From Spinacia oleracea (lineage: Eukaryota > Streptophyta > Magnoliopsida > Caryophyllales > Amaranthaceae): a DNA stretch of 64,000 nucleotides. The notes beneath the pieces are model-generated. The model was given only the letters and a program-made list of their open reading frames with translations, searched no databases and was not told where the DNA came from. Each line of letters starts with the position of its first letter. Position 1 is the stretch's first letter. The stretch is from the NCBI RefSeq assembly GCF_020520425.1, contig NC_079487.1, forward strand, positions 127,556,385 through 127,620,384, written 5' to 3'. A program made the position numbers and the translations under genes. This document shows, piece after piece, positions 24,388 through 35,960 of this stretch.

Positions 24388-27024
24388 GACGCAAATTTGA
24401 CGGTGCAGGCGTGTGCACCGTGCTCTAGGTGCACCAGAAACAAAACGACATAAAAAACACATAAAACGCGCGTGTTTCATTAAATCCCGGGAATAAAAGA
24501 ACATTTTCCTTGAACAAAAGAACAATACCCTAGAACAAAAGAGCATTAAAGACCCTGTTCTTTTCAGCTCTTTTTTCGCGTTTTTTATTCGATTTGCTTT
24601 CTTCTTGCGATATATATTCTTCTAGATTTTATTTTTTGAACTCAAATTGTGAAGAGGAGAGAGAAAGTATGAACTAGGTATTCTAAAATGGTTCTTAGAG
24701 AGAGAGAGTAGTGAAAAGTCCCAAAAATTCGTTGATTTTTCTGCTTCAACATCAAATTAAATCGATTCTTCTTCTTCAAATCTGAATTTTGCAGCTGATA
24801 ATCAGATTTTGGAAGGTAATTTTCCAATTTTTAAATAATAAATTCTAGGTTTTGATGATTTTGAATTTTTAATAATCGTGTGTTTGATGGTTTTGATTAT
24901 TTTGTTTTTGTAATAATCGAGTTTTGATGGTTTTGATGATTTTAATGAATCAAATTATGTAACAACACGTTGATTTCGTTGAAATCGCTGATTTTGAAGA
25001 TTTGGATTATGTAATTACGATTTTTTTTTCCAGAAAAGAACAGTTTTACGTATTAAAAGAACATATACTCGTATTAAAAGAACAGTTTCTTTATGCTCGT
25101 ATTAAAAGAACAGTTTCATTATAGTAGAAAAATAGACCATTTGCGTTTCATAATTTGTTCTTTCATTCTATATATTGTGTTCTTCTTTTCTATTATTTTC
25201 AATTGCATTTGCGTTTCATAACTTGTTCTTTTTATTTTATTGTGTTATTTTTCTTCTTACTTTTTATTTATCCTTTGTTCTTTTGGTTGCGTTCTTTTTC
25301 TTGGTTTTATACATGTTAACCTATTATTTTTTTCAGATATTATGAATAATGTGCTTGATAATTCATAACAGAATGATGAAAATGATGATTTTGAATCATA
25401 TATTATTGTTGAACAAGGTACTTGACTTGTTCTTTTAGTATTTTCATTTGTTCTTTTTATAATATTCGGTTAAAATAACAAAATAAAAACACGTGCATAG
25501 TTCTCATTATGCACTCTTTAAGAATTTTTCTTTTCTCCTTCTCTGTTATTCTTTGATTTCTACTTCCTATTTTTTCATTTTCTATTTTTCAGCAACTATA
25601 TATATAATAATTGTACTTATGAATCATACTCATTAGTCATTTTATAAATACAATTTAGAGAGAGAAAGACAAGAGGATTTGTATTCTCTCAACATAAGAG
25701 AGATTTTTTGAGAGAGAAAGAGTGAGATGGTGAGTGAAAGAGTAAAAAATTATATTTTCTCCTTATTCTCTCTCTAAAATTCCTTCTGAATGTTTCTCCT
25801 TTGTTGAAAAATGAGTGAATTAAGAAAAACACTAGTTCAATTTGGCTAGTTTTCGAAGCAAGAGAATATCTGGAGAGCGTGATATTTTTCGAGGATTGAG
25901 ATCAGTTTTTGAAGATTTATTAAAAGATATTGATGCTCCTGATAAATGTTGATCAAGTGTTTAAGGTATGTTTCCTTGTTCTTTCCTCTAATGTTCATTT
26001 CAAATTGTAATGTTCTTTTCACAACTTTACTTTTACTGTGGCATCAACATAGTTTGTTCTTTAAAATCAACATAGTTTGTTCTTTTATATCAACGTACAT
26101 AGATTAAATTGTTAAAAAAGAACATATAATGGTTTGAAAAGAACACATAACACTTAAAAAAGAACATAGTATGATTCGTGGTAAAAGAACAAAAATATTT
26201 TAAAAAAAATATATAGATTTAGTTTTAAGTGCATCAAAAAATCGTCGTTTCGTCTTTTTTTAATTAGATCATAAAATCGTTTGAATAGAACAAATAACAC
26301 TTAATAAAAGAACATAGATCTGATGTGCTGGATAAGAACAAAAATACATTTAAATAAAAATATAGATATAGTTTTAAGTGCATCAAAATATCGTCATTTT
26401 TGTCTTTTTAATTAGAACACTAAGTGGTTTGAAAAGAACAAATACAACTAATAAAAGAACATAGATTTGTTGTTCTTTTCGTCCCTTTCATTCTGTTCTT
26501 TTGTTTGATAAGGAAAAAGAAAATGTTGTTCATTTTCATGTGTTTTGTTCTCTTGTTTTTTTTTTTTTGTCTTTTTCTTAAATTTTTTTGAGTTTTTGTT
26601 TTTTTATTTTTATTTTTCTTTTGATTTTGTTCTTTGTGTTTTCTAAAAAAGTTGTTGTTCTTTTTAACTTTTTAACCTTTTAACTTTTTAACTTTTTTTA
26701 CTGTTTTTTATTTTTTTTATAATATTATCGATAATATTTTTTTTGTTTTTCTGTTGCATTTTTCATTTGATGTTCTTTTTGTAAAATAGTTGTTCTTTTT
26801 ATAGTGTATCAGGAGAGAGAATATGTTATTTTCAATTTTGTACATTTTCTTTAGTTTTTTAACATTAGTGTTCTTTTCAGCTTTTGGTTAATGTTCTTTT
26901 CGTTTACTCTAGTATGTTCTTTCTGTTTAGTTTCTTATGTTCTTTTTGTATTTTTTTTGTTTTTTGCGTTTTGGTGCAGGTGCACGTAGATCTACGTGCA
27001 GGCCCCTGCACCATCCGCGCGTTG
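24388..27024. mobile_element. Candidate non-autonomous DNA transposon rich in AAAAGAAC motifs
   Basis: Related inverted ends: left GGTGCAGGCGTGTGCACCG with GGTGCACC at 24402-24435, and right, on the complement, GGTGCAGGGGCCTGCACG with GTGCACC at 26973-27012. AGAGTCT occurs at both flanks (24381-24387, 27025-27031) and may be part of an 8-9 bp target duplication. The 2.6-kb interior is full of AAAAGAACA and its complement TGTTCTTTT. Short coding-like scraps are present (for example RSVFEDLLKDIDAPDK near 25900-25950), but no transposase. hAT or Mutator are the likeliest superfamilies, neither proven. Confidence 0.45.
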
Positions 27025-27150
27025 AGAGTCTAAAGGGAGCTCCGCCCAGTAAATCTCCGTGATTGGCGACTAAAATATATCAAGGGGTATTTCCATAAAT
27101 AAGTTGTCCAAATATGCCATCTAAGTATTTAAATATACAATCTCTTTATA

Positions 27151-27397
27151 CTTCCTCCGTTCTGGAAATATCGCACCATTTGTTTATTACACTATTCACA
27201 CTTTGTCCATTTTTTGTGATTCGTACGTAAGGAAATTTTAGTCATATGGGGTCATGTTAGATTCGTATCGATATATATTTTCTAAATATTATTTTTTTAT
27301 AATTTTTAATTGCATGCAATTTGAGCTATTAAGAGTCAAAATAACGGTTAGAAAGGTAAAAGTCAACCATGGTGCGATATTTCCGGAACGGAGGAAG
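27151..27397. mobile_element. Stowaway-like MITE
   Basis: 247 bp with inverted ends CTTCCTCCGTTCTGGAAATA and the near-complement at the right, flanked by TA on both sides (27149-27150, 27398-27399). Non-coding. Confidence 0.85.
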
Positions 27398-27399
27398 TA

Positions 27400-28561
27400 T
27401 TAAAATTATTTTCTTTTATTTTTATTTTTTAAAAATATCAATTATATTGTGCATTGCAATTTTTAGATGGTACATTTTTTCATTACAATTACGAGCATGC
27501 CACTTGATATGTCAATCAAGAGGATTGTTTTGAAATTTCTCGTTTGGATGTATCATTATTTATAGTGAAATAGTGTTTTGACCCGTGCAATGCACAGAAG
27601 CATTATATATATAAACTGTGAAAGCTTACATCGCTCGATATAAGATAGAGTAAGTAGAAAGATATTATGTTTATTAATCTTTTTCTACTTTAAGATTATT
27701 ATAAGTCAGCCTAAACAAATTTCTAGAATAACAATCAACGCCAATGATAATGTATATACATTAGAATTTCTTCCAAAAGCAAAGTAAATTGATTATTAAT
27801 TAAAATAGAAAAAAATAAGCCGTCATAAAAAAAAGGTGAAAATTACATAAAATAAAAGCATATTACCTTTGAAAAATGTATGTTAATATAGTTCATTTCG
27901 AAAAATAGTTGGTAGTCAACTTTATTTATAAGGGGGCATGGGAGATGACTAGATGAGAGGTTGATAGTTTATTGAAAAAAAAAATGTTTAGTTTTTTTAT
28001 ACTCTTATTGTTTTTTGAAGTTAAGAATCTAAAAAATTATTAAGTTATACGGAGTAAGTACTAATGCTTATTGATTTGTGATTATCTATTTATATGTTTA
28101 TTTTATTATTATTATTATGGGTATCTTTTGGGTTGTAATTTTTTCATATACAATGGTAGCTTTTGAATTTTTACAATTTTCATACGTAGTACAAGCAAGA
28201 TTTTCTATAGTAGGTCTTGAACTTTAAACAATGTTGCGCTTATTAAAAAGTGCGAACATGATGTGATTGATCACGTATAAAGTTTTAGATTTTATATTAG
28301 GGCCCCTTCCATATGCCCATAAAATGACAGGACCTGTTCTCGATTGGCAACAATTGTAAGTATTTTAGTCGGTAACTAATTAAAATGAATGACACTCGTA
28401 AATCGTAATGAAAGTGGGAGGAAGATGATCGAGCCTTGACTTTAGGTAGACTAATATTTCCTTCTGAGTTCCGTCACGCGTCACCGCAACTTCATGGAAA
28501 ATGTTGCATAGCTTCCAAGTACGTAATCCAATGACTTCATTTATAAGCTCTACTACTACTA
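27400..28561. other. Intergenic upstream of the CML gene
   Basis: AT-rich. Near 27575-27600 the minus strand reads GTGCATTGCACGGGTCAAAA, resembling the 3' hairpin of some Helitrons, but the terminal CTRRT is not intact. No genes were seen. Confidence 0.35.
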
Positions 28562-28570
28562 TATATAAAA
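28562..28570 (+). promoter_or_regulatory. Probable TATA box of the CML gene
   Basis: TATATAAAA lies 77 bp upstream of the ATG at 28647, a spacing that leaves a short leader. It is the best TATA match in the upstream region. Assigned by position only. Confidence 0.5.
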
Positions 28571-28646
28571 ATAATCATACATGTCATATATGCTACAACA
28601 CCAATTATCTTAATTAGTCACAAACCATCATATATTATCACTTCAA

Positions 28647-29180
28647 ATGGTGGAATTGGCGTATATTTCGTTCATACTTGGTGAAATAACTATGAATTTA
28701 TCCAATTTCTTAAAACCCCTTAGCTCACTCTCAAGTTTACTCATCTTCTCCTACACTAAGTTATGCCCCTTGACGAAATCGAGTAATATCAATATTATTA
28801 CTAGTAGTGATGAAACAAAAGTCTCCATTAGTGTTAGTGAGGTTAATATGGTGATGAGAAGTCTAGGGATGTGGAATAATGGATTAATCGAGGGTTCCAA
28901 TGAGAAGAAAGTTGTTGAGAAGGAAGTGTTCGACGAGTTGTTTGGAGAAGAAGAGCCATGTTTGGAGGAAATTTGGGAAGTTTTTCAAGTGTTTGATGAA
29001 AATAAAGATGGGTTTATTGATGCTATGGAATTGGGAAGAGTTCTTTGTAGTTTGGGATTTCTTAAGGAAGGATCAAATGTTGAAAGGTGTAAGAAGATGA
29101 TTAAGGGTTTTGATAGGAATGATGATGGATTGTTGGATTTTAATGATTTTCTCATGTTTATGCACACGTGTTTGTGTTAA
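28647..29180 (+). CDS. Calmodulin-like calcium-binding protein (CML45/46-like)
   Basis: Intact single-exon gene of 177 residues. The N-terminal ~55 residues include a hydrophobic stretch (LSSLSSLLIFSYTKL), possibly a membrane anchor or targeting segment. A Ser-rich linker and an acidic segment follow (FDELFGEEEPCLEE). Two canonical EF-hand loops are DENKDGFIDAME (residues 117-128) and DRNDDGLLDFND (156-167), both with Asp at position 1 and Gly at position 6. Position 12 of the first is Glu; the second ends in Asp, which may weaken calcium binding. The motif order EEIWEVFQVFDENKDGFIDA, ELGRVLCSLG, CKKMIKGFD matches plant CML45/46/47-type proteins, which decode calcium signals. The ATG at 28647 gives the full-length frame; a later in-frame Met (28692) is possible. 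An overlapping frame at 28900 is a shadow. Confidence 0.88.
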   Translation: MVELAYISFILGEITMNLSNFLKPLSSLSSLLIFSYTKLCPLTKSSNINIITSSDETKVSISVSEVNMVMRSLGMWNNGLIEGSNEKKVVEKEVFDELFGEEEPCLEEIWEVFQVFDENKDGFIDAMELGRVLCSLGFLKEGSNVERCKKMIKGFDRNDDGLLDFNDFLMFMHTCLC

Positions 29181-29807
29181 TTCATTAGGTTCCTACATAC
29201 TGATCGGTCTTAATAACTATGTAACTCCACTTTCTTTCTTTTCTGTTTAATTTGTTGTGGAATTTCCAAAATTATAAAATCTAAGTATTTCCAAATTTGT
29301 TTATGTTAATTTATTAGGTTCATTCGTACGATTGAAATCAACAACGAACAAGCCTTAAGGTAATTTAATTATGCTTTGAATTTGAGAAGCATAAACCTTT
29401 TATAATTCGCGAAAATATTGCCACAATAAAATAAATTTCTCTAGGAGTTTTGCAAAGAAAAATTTATTCCAATTAAATTCTAAGGTAATTAAACATGTGT
29501 TACTATTTACAAATAAAATTATTTACCAATTACCAAATGCCAATGTGTAACGGATTATTCATTTTTGACATCAGCTCAATCATACATGCATGAAACCGTC
29601 ATAGTTCACGTTACAATAACAAACTAAAACGAACTTTACTAACTATTACAAACCATTCAACCAACATAAAAGAACCTTACAAGCCTTGTCAAACTTTTTG
29701 GTGAACTAACTCCAATAAGCACAAATTGAAGGAAACACTAATTTAGAAATGACAAAGTTTATGCCAAATTACTCCTCCGTATGTATTAAGGGAAGGGATA
29801 AGGTATT

Positions 29808-29844
<37 letters not shown>

Positions 29845-30220
29845 TTGTTTATCCCTATCACCTTCAACAAGCATAGGATAAATTTTATCTCCCAACAGCC
29901 CAATCCCTTACCCTATCTCTTCCTCGTTAGTCGTTACTCTAAGAGCATCGAGTATTCGAGTGTGAAGTGGGATACTTAAAGCTGGAAGTGCTGACTTGGA
30001 CTTGGTCTTTTAGACTATTTTTTTTTTTCAATTCAGATTTTTAAAGTCCAATAAACTCAGTTTAATTCATTTTAGTTTACAGGAATATAAATTATTAATG
30101 ACTTTAATTAAGTCTAAAAGGTCTTGCGCACACAAGGTATACAATAAATTTATTGTACACCAAGATAGCTTTTATGCAGTTTTTTTTGTAACTTTAACCT
30201 ACTTTTTTGTAACTTTTATA
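29181..30220. other. Intergenic with a long poly-G tract
   Basis: AT-rich 3' flank of the CML gene. It contains the G run listed separately. No genes recognised. Confidence 0.4.
29809..29843 (+). repeat. 35-base uninterrupted G tract
   Basis: A single run of about 35 G in AT-rich surroundings. It could fold into G-quadruplexes. Its exact length is likely to be unstable and hard to sequence, so the count may be inaccurate. Confidence 0.85.
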
Positions 30221-30483
30221 CTTCCTCCGTCTTTTAATACTCGCAACGTTTGGACTTTTGCCACTATTCATATAATCTACTTTGACTATTCGTAGTGTTT
30301 TTTATATAAGATAAAACATATATAGTCATGTGGGATCTTGTTAGATTCGTCTCAATGTGAATTTTCAAAATATCAACTTTTTATAATTTTTGCATAAAGA
30401 GAATTTAAGATATAAATGATCAAATTTGTGCATTGGCATGTGTGCAACTAACAAACGTTGCGAGTATTAAAAGACGGAGGAAG
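30221..30483. mobile_element. Stowaway-like MITE
   Basis: 263 bp with inverted ends CTTCCTCCGTCTTTTAATAC and its complement, continuing into CGCAACGTT. TA flanks both sides (30219-30220, 30484-30485). Non-coding. The ends match so well that the insertion is probably fairly young. Confidence 0.88.
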
Positions 30484-30735
30484 TATTATATTATAAAAAT
30501 AAAAAGTTGATAGATAAACATTTTAAAAGGTTAAATGATTAATTTATACATTATTAGTGATTTTGAATAAAAAAAAATTATTCAAATGAAAATATTTATC
30601 ACTAAAAAATAAATAACTTTTACATATATAAATGTAACTTTTAAGCATTTTGAGTCAACTTTTACTCTGGTGTACAGTAAATAAGAATTTGTGAATTAAG
30701 TCTCCATTATATGACGGAAAATTAATAGTAATTTT

Positions 30736-31274
30736 AGAAATTGTATTTTACCATCTAATAAAAAACAAAAATTGTCACCACCTCTTAACGACAAAGATCA
30801 CATAAACATTATGTGGGCCCCTTTCAACAACTTTATTTCTATTATGCTTTTCTTCTCCCACGATTTCATGTATTATTAGGGGTGAGTTCTGGGTGAATAG
30901 GTTTCAGTCTCCTCCCAATTGTTGTTGCGGGGGATCGAACACGGGTCCTTCCTACCAAGTTTAGCCCCAGTCACCAATGAACCAACAGACAATTGGTGAT
31001 TTGCATCAAAAATAATATCAGTAATTGGTAATCAGTAATTAAGACGTTATGCTAATTTTGTTTATAAACCAATTTGTGTGTGTAATTGATCCGGCAACGT
31101 GATGTATCATGTATGCTAATTGAATTGCTGAATTTATGATTAAATGACTGAAACTAACCCCAAAATTGGACAAACAAAATTTAGGGTTCATACATAACAT
31201 TTATGTGATCTTTGTCGTTAATAGGTGATAAAAGACAATTTTTGTTTATTTTTACGTGGTAATATACAATTTCT
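30736..31274. repeat. Inverted repeat with ~80-bp arms enclosing a SINE relic
   Basis: The left arm (about 30736-30818) and right arm (about 31192-31274) are near reverse complements, sharing for example TATGTGATCTTTGTCGTTAA and GACAATTTTTGTTT. They enclose about 370 bp that includes a SINE-like fragment. It could be a foldback-type element or MITE later hit by the SINE. Termini and target duplication were not found. Confidence 0.6.
30881..30997 (-). mobile_element. tRNA-derived SINE fragment
   Basis: On the minus strand it has an A-box-like GGTTCATTGGTGACTGGGGC and B box GTGTTCGATCCCCC, followed by CGCAACAACAATTGGGAGGAG. The same family appears at 60751-60925. This copy lacks the family's 3' part and poly(A) tail, and no target duplication is visible. 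Confidence 0.65.
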
Positions 31275-32714
31275 ATTTTTTTTTTTTACGTTGGTGAAAA
31301 AATAATTTGTCAATTTTTTAAGATGATAAAATACAATTAATCCTTTCTTTTAATACCAATTTTAACTTCTTTTTTTTCCTCTATAAAAAACACATGAAAA
31401 ACTAGATTAATCCATACCCTTCCTTGCACTATTCATTACGAAGAACATTGTTTTGGCCTGACATATGCGGTCATGTCATCATGTGCATGTAGCATGAAAT
31501 CTTATAAATTTGGGCCTGGGCTAGGTTCTTGTCTTGGGCCTCCGCTTAAACCATCATATCAACACCAATGTCAATTACTTCTAGTTAGAAAGGAAGTAGG
31601 TACTACCATACTACACATTTGCTCCGAAATCATTTACGAATTACAAAATTTTATTAATGTGTGACACTAATTAAAAAATCCCTTAACTACTAACTACTTA
31701 CGTTTAACTATATATGTACCACAAGCTTTGTAAGCATTGATTAAAGCCATAAAACACGTGACATGTGTCGCTTCGAGGCGAAGGAAAGTTAAATGTAGAT
31801 AGATTGAGAGAGGAAGCTAAGAGTTTATTTACATTCATTTTCGACAACCAATTGAACTTGACACAAATAATACAAGCATATAAGTTAAAGAGTACGTTAT
31901 GGAGAAGAAAAAAGCAGCATTTTCATAAATATTCTTCTAGTAATTTCACCTGTACGAACAAAAGATGACCATAAAAATATAGGGAACATATTAAATCACG
32001 TACTCATGATATTGCTACCATTATATCTTCATTAATAGTTCAACAATAAATATATAACCATTTTCACATTTTACGTACGCTACATTAATTAATATACTTG
32101 GTCAGTGTAATTGGGTTCTAGTCTCGTGAATTAATTTGATAAGTTAAGATAATTTCATATAAGTTCAGACATGTATAATAAAGTTGTGAGAAAGTTTGAT
32201 TAGTTATAAAGCAGTCTTGAGTAGGCAAGATGACTACATATAATATTGGTTATATTGATAGACCGACTAGCTTAGGTTAGCATAGAATTAGTCATTAGTT
32301 GTTACAACGAGAAATTTAATTAGTCTTCAACAATTAATGCATATATAACCTCAAAATAAGTCCACACAAATTAAATAATTTGATCAACATATTTCGTGCA
32401 TAAGTTGACGTACCTGAAGAGAAGACGTCGTAAAACATAATTTTCTAGGTTTGTCAAGTGTGTAACTTAAGATTTGTGGACTTGTATGACCGATCGATCT
32501 CTCTCGTTATAAAAATAAGAATCATGCACCGGCACCGTACCCTAGATGTCTACATCTTGATGTCTACGTAAAAATGAGGTCGAAATAAAAAACAATTGAA
32601 TGTAATAATGAGATCGACTGAAAATATCAGTGATCTTTAAAAAAGATGTTGGCCACTAAAAGCACCATATATCTTCTTTGTTGTACGTCCGGCATAATAT
32701 TTCACAAAAAAATA
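31275..32714. other. Intergenic, AT-rich
   Basis: No genes or element ends recognised. Short open frames at 31473-31664 and 31765-31968 have no family features. Confidence 0.35.
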
Positions 32715-32911
32715 CTTCTTCCATTCTTTATTAAATGACACAATTTTAATTATAAAAATTTGATATTATGAATCTATATGATGAGATGATTATAACAAGA
32801 TCGCACATAACTATATTTTTTGTTAAGTATAAATCATAATTGATGGTCAAAGTATATTATATGAATAGTGTCAAAAATACAATTATGTCATTTAAAAAAA
32901 AATGGAGGAAG
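32715..32911. mobile_element. Stowaway-like MITE (diverged)
   Basis: 197 bp with ends CTTCTTCCATTCTTT..AAATGACA and, at the right, TGTCATTT..AATGGAGGAAG, flanked by TA (32713-32714, 32912-32913). Ends are less perfect than in the other MITEs here. Confidence 0.75.
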
Positions 32912-33290
32912 TAACAATCACGACAGATATTATTAATTAATATACTTGTCTATCTACGTACTTGTGTAGTACGTACCGACGTACGTCTATCAATGTTAAC
33001 CACGTGAATATACATAGCCAATATAGGGTATGAAATTCTCATTTTATGTACGTCCTTGTGAGATGTTTAGCTTAGCTTGTGTTGAGCATTATTGTAATTA
33101 CGTAACCTAATGTATTTAGGTTTGGGCTACACATGTTTAAGATCCGATATTAGTTTGTATATAAGTTACACTTTACAGAAATACAAATCAAGATACACAA
33201 TTTCTAACAGCTTGTTAATTCAAATTGGAGTTTACTTGTGCTCCGGAGTCCGGACAATGCCGGTGGTGAACGGGTTTGTATATTGTATAG

Positions 33291-34242
33291 CCCAAATTCT
33301 TATATGAGACTGTCCTCACCATCAACTGATAGTGAGACCAGTTCACACTTGCGAATTTAGGTATGTTATTTCTATAGTTTAGACATGTTACTTTTTTTTT
33401 ATAATTTTAGAGGAGGTACTTTTTTTAGTTTGGGTATGTTACTTCTATAGTTTATACATGTTACTTTTTTATACGGAGTAGTTTTAGGGGAGATACCTTC
33501 TTAGTTTAGGTATGTTACTTCTATAGTTTAGACATGTTACTTTTTTTTATATAATTTTAGAGGAAGAATTTTTTTTAGTTTAGGTATGTTACTTCTATAG
33601 TTTATACATGTTACTTTTTTTATACGGAGTAGTTTTAGGGGAGATACCTTCTTAGTTTAGGTATGTTACTTCTATAGTTTAGACATGTTACTTTTTTTTT
33701 TAATAATTTTAGAGGAGATATTTTTTTTAGTTTAGGTATGTTACTTCTATAGTTTAGACATGTTACTTTTTTTTATACGGAGTAGTTTTAGGGGAGGTAC
33801 CTTTTTAGTTTAGATATGTCACCTCTATAGTTTTGACATGTTACTTTTTTTATACGGATTAGTTTTAGGGGACGTACATTTTTAGTTTATGTATTACTTC
33901 TATAGTTTAGACATGTTATTTTTTTTATAATTTTAGATGAGGTACTTTTTTAGTTTATATATTTTACTTCTATAGTTTAGACATGTTACCTTTTTTTTTA
34001 TACGGAATAGTTTTAGGGGAAGTACTTTTTAGTTTAGGTATGTTACTTCTATAGTTTAGATATGTTACTTTTTTTTATATAATTTTAGAGGAGATACTTT
34101 TTTAGTTTAGGTATGTTACTTCTATAGTTTAATTAGATCTGTTACTTTTTTTTATATATAGTTTTAGGGGAGAACGCTATTGGTTTCGCGCTCGTCACAC
34201 CATCAAGTTGATGGTGTGACTGGTCTCACATGAGACGCGTTG
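33291..34242 (+). mobile_element. Minisatellite-bearing transposon, copy 1 (Mutator-like)
   Basis: 952 bp flanked by a perfect 9-bp duplication ATTGTATAG (33282-33290, 34243-34251), a size typical of Mutator-like elements. The left end reads TTATATGAGACTGTCC, then CACCATCAACTGATAGTG. The right end is the related inverted sequence CACCATCAAGTTGATGGTG, then GGTCTCACATGAGACGCG. The interior (about 33355-34170) is a tandem array of roughly a dozen units of about 70 bp. Core words are TTTAGGTATGTTACTTCTAT, AGTTTAGACATGTTAC and TTTTAGGGGAGGTACC, with two alternating variants (one with TATACGGAGTAG, one with TATAATTTTAG). No coding capacity. Copy 3 (60960-61921) is the same element in inverted orientation. 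Confidence 0.8.
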
Positions 34243-34319
34243 ATTGTATAGATCGTGGGGTGATGGAATCCGGTGAGTCTTCACCTGGACAGACAATGTG
34301 TACATGATCTAATTACATA

Positions 34320-34681
34320 CTCCCTCCATTTCGAAATAATGGGGACGGTTTCCTTAAATGGGTGTTTCAAAATAATAGGGACAATGTACTTTATTCTAAT
34401 TTTGGCATATGACTCATCATATTTAATGAATTCACACTACTCTTTTTTTCACTTTACTTACAACTTTTCACTCAATCTACTTTTATATTCTCTTTTTACT
34501 CATAACTTTCCATCCAACCTATTTTTTATTCTTCTTTTCTTTCACCACTCCACTCAACCTAATTTTTTATTATTCTTTTCTTACGACATTCCACTTTTCC
34601 CATACTTATTTCTTACCTTCAATCATTTATCTTGGTTGTTGTGAAATGCATAAGTGTCTCATTATTTCGAAGCGGATGTAG
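34320..34681. mobile_element. Stowaway-like MITE
   Basis: 362 bp. The left end is CTCCCTCCATTTCGAAATAA; the right end is a diverged complement (TTATTTCGAAGCGGATGTAG). TA flanks both sides (34318-34319, 34682-34683). A 123-codon open frame inside is rich in Phe/Leu and reflects TTTT-rich DNA, so it is not a gene. Confidence 0.72.
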
Positions 34682-34880
34682 TACACAAGTCATTGTGTGA
34701 GGATATATATTTTATTAATTTTATCGTCCATGCTGATCGAGAAGGAACTCTATGTAAAAAAGAAATACTGAAATAGTAATGTGAAGCTACAAATTTTGAG
34801 TGTGATTAAACATTATATTTTGTTTTCGAATATACCTAGAGATATATATATATCAAATGATATTGTTTTTAGAGGTTGTT

Positions 34881-35121
34881 TTTTCGGATATCAGATATGT
34901 GTGGCAACACACATATCAGCTAAAAGACAAATAGCTAAAAGACAAAAAAGGAAGTACCATTTATGTTAAAAAAGTACCATTCTGTAAAAAAAAGTACCAT
35001 TCAGTTAAAAAAAGTACCATTTTTGTTTAAAAAAGTACCATTTAATTTCTTTTTTATCATTTTTCTTATTTTGTCTCTTACTATGATATGCATTTGCCCA
35101 CACATATCTGATATCCGAAAA
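34881..35121. repeat. Short inverted-repeat element
   Basis: About 24-bp inverted ends (TTTTCGGATATCAGATATGT.. at 34881-34904, complement at 35098-35121). A small perfect hairpin (ATATGTGT..ACACATAT) lies next to the left end. The interior has five copies of AAAAGTACCATT spaced about 20 bp (34950-35042). It looks like a MITE; no target duplication was identified. Confidence 0.65.
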
Positions 35122-35628
35122 TACTTCCTCTTGTTTTTACCCATTTTACCAGTTTGTGTTTTTTCCTAACTGGCCAAATAAACAAAGAAACACCCTTGGT
35201 TACACCTAGCGAGTGAAAATACACTCCCTTTTTGGGTCAATTATTAGGATATGTGATTCAGTGAAGACAAACGTGTGTATCTCATAGAAAACTCAATAAA
35301 TTCTCTAGCCAGAACATAGTACAACCTGAAATTTAGTGCTTTAGCAATATATGCATGCATGGTAAACAAACAACATTGCATTTCGTATAGTAAGTTGGAC
35401 ATTTCACCATAATAGTATGAAATTGCAATGTCACAAGTTGTAGGAAGTTTTGGCATTTTATGTTTGGCGCTTTACTTACCAACCCAACTTGACCCAATTC
35501 ATCAATATGGGCTACCAATATTGTCTTAGATAATTTAATTCAGGCTGCCACTATGAAATGAGTACTCCTAGTATTGGCCTTGGCCGGTCTGGTGCCATAA
35601 ATTAAGGGTTGTGTATGATCAGTTATCA

Positions 35629-35755
35629 TTGAGGTCTTAGTATAGTGGTAAAGACTATGGCCAACATACAATAGGTCTTAAGTTCGGATCTGCCTTCTCC
35701 CATTTGTAATTCTATTGTCTTTTGTGGCTTATTCACAATAATAATAAAAAAAAAA
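35629..35755 (+). mobile_element. tRNA-derived SINE
   Basis: It begins GAGGTCTTAGTATAGTGGTA (A-box region), has B box GGTCTTAAGTTCGGATCTGC, then CCCATTTGTAAT..TTGTGGCTTATTCACAATAA, and ends in an A-rich tail. The flanks GTGTATGATCAGTTAT (35611-) and GTGTATTATCGGTCAC (35756-) look like a decayed target duplication. It is the same family as the 60471-60591 SINE. Confidence 0.75.
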
Positions 35756-35842
35756 GTGTATTATCGGTCACATGTTCGTACCCTATTTATTCGTAGATTC
35801 CTTGTAAGCTTGTGACTCTTTCACAACAAAAAATATGAGGTA

Positions 35843-35960
35843 TTGGCCTGATGGCAAAGACTCATAAACTATACGGTAAATCACGTATATGCTCAAATCC
35901 CCTCAATCCTCATGCGTAATTTAGAATGCACTTGTTGCTTATCGGACAAAAACAACAATG
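35843..35960 (+). mobile_element. tRNA-derived SINE (diverged)
   Basis: It has an A-box-like TTGGCCTGATGGCAAAGACT and a B-box-like ATATGCTCAAATCCCC with the family spacing, then a degenerate tail. Target duplication not resolved. Confidence 0.5.

Noticed and set aside
27560-27610. Helitron-like 3' end on the minus strand (GTGCATTGCACGGGTCAAAA)
   Set aside because: The terminal CTRRT is not intact (reads CTATT) and no 5' partner was found.
33355-34170. Regularly spaced repeats considered as a CRISPR array
   Set aside because: This is nuclear plant DNA; units of about 70 bp are contiguous and diverged, without unique spacers, and sit inside a transposon.
34273-34644. 123-codon open frame
   Set aside because: Lies inside a TA-flanked MITE and reflects TTTT/CTTT-rich DNA.
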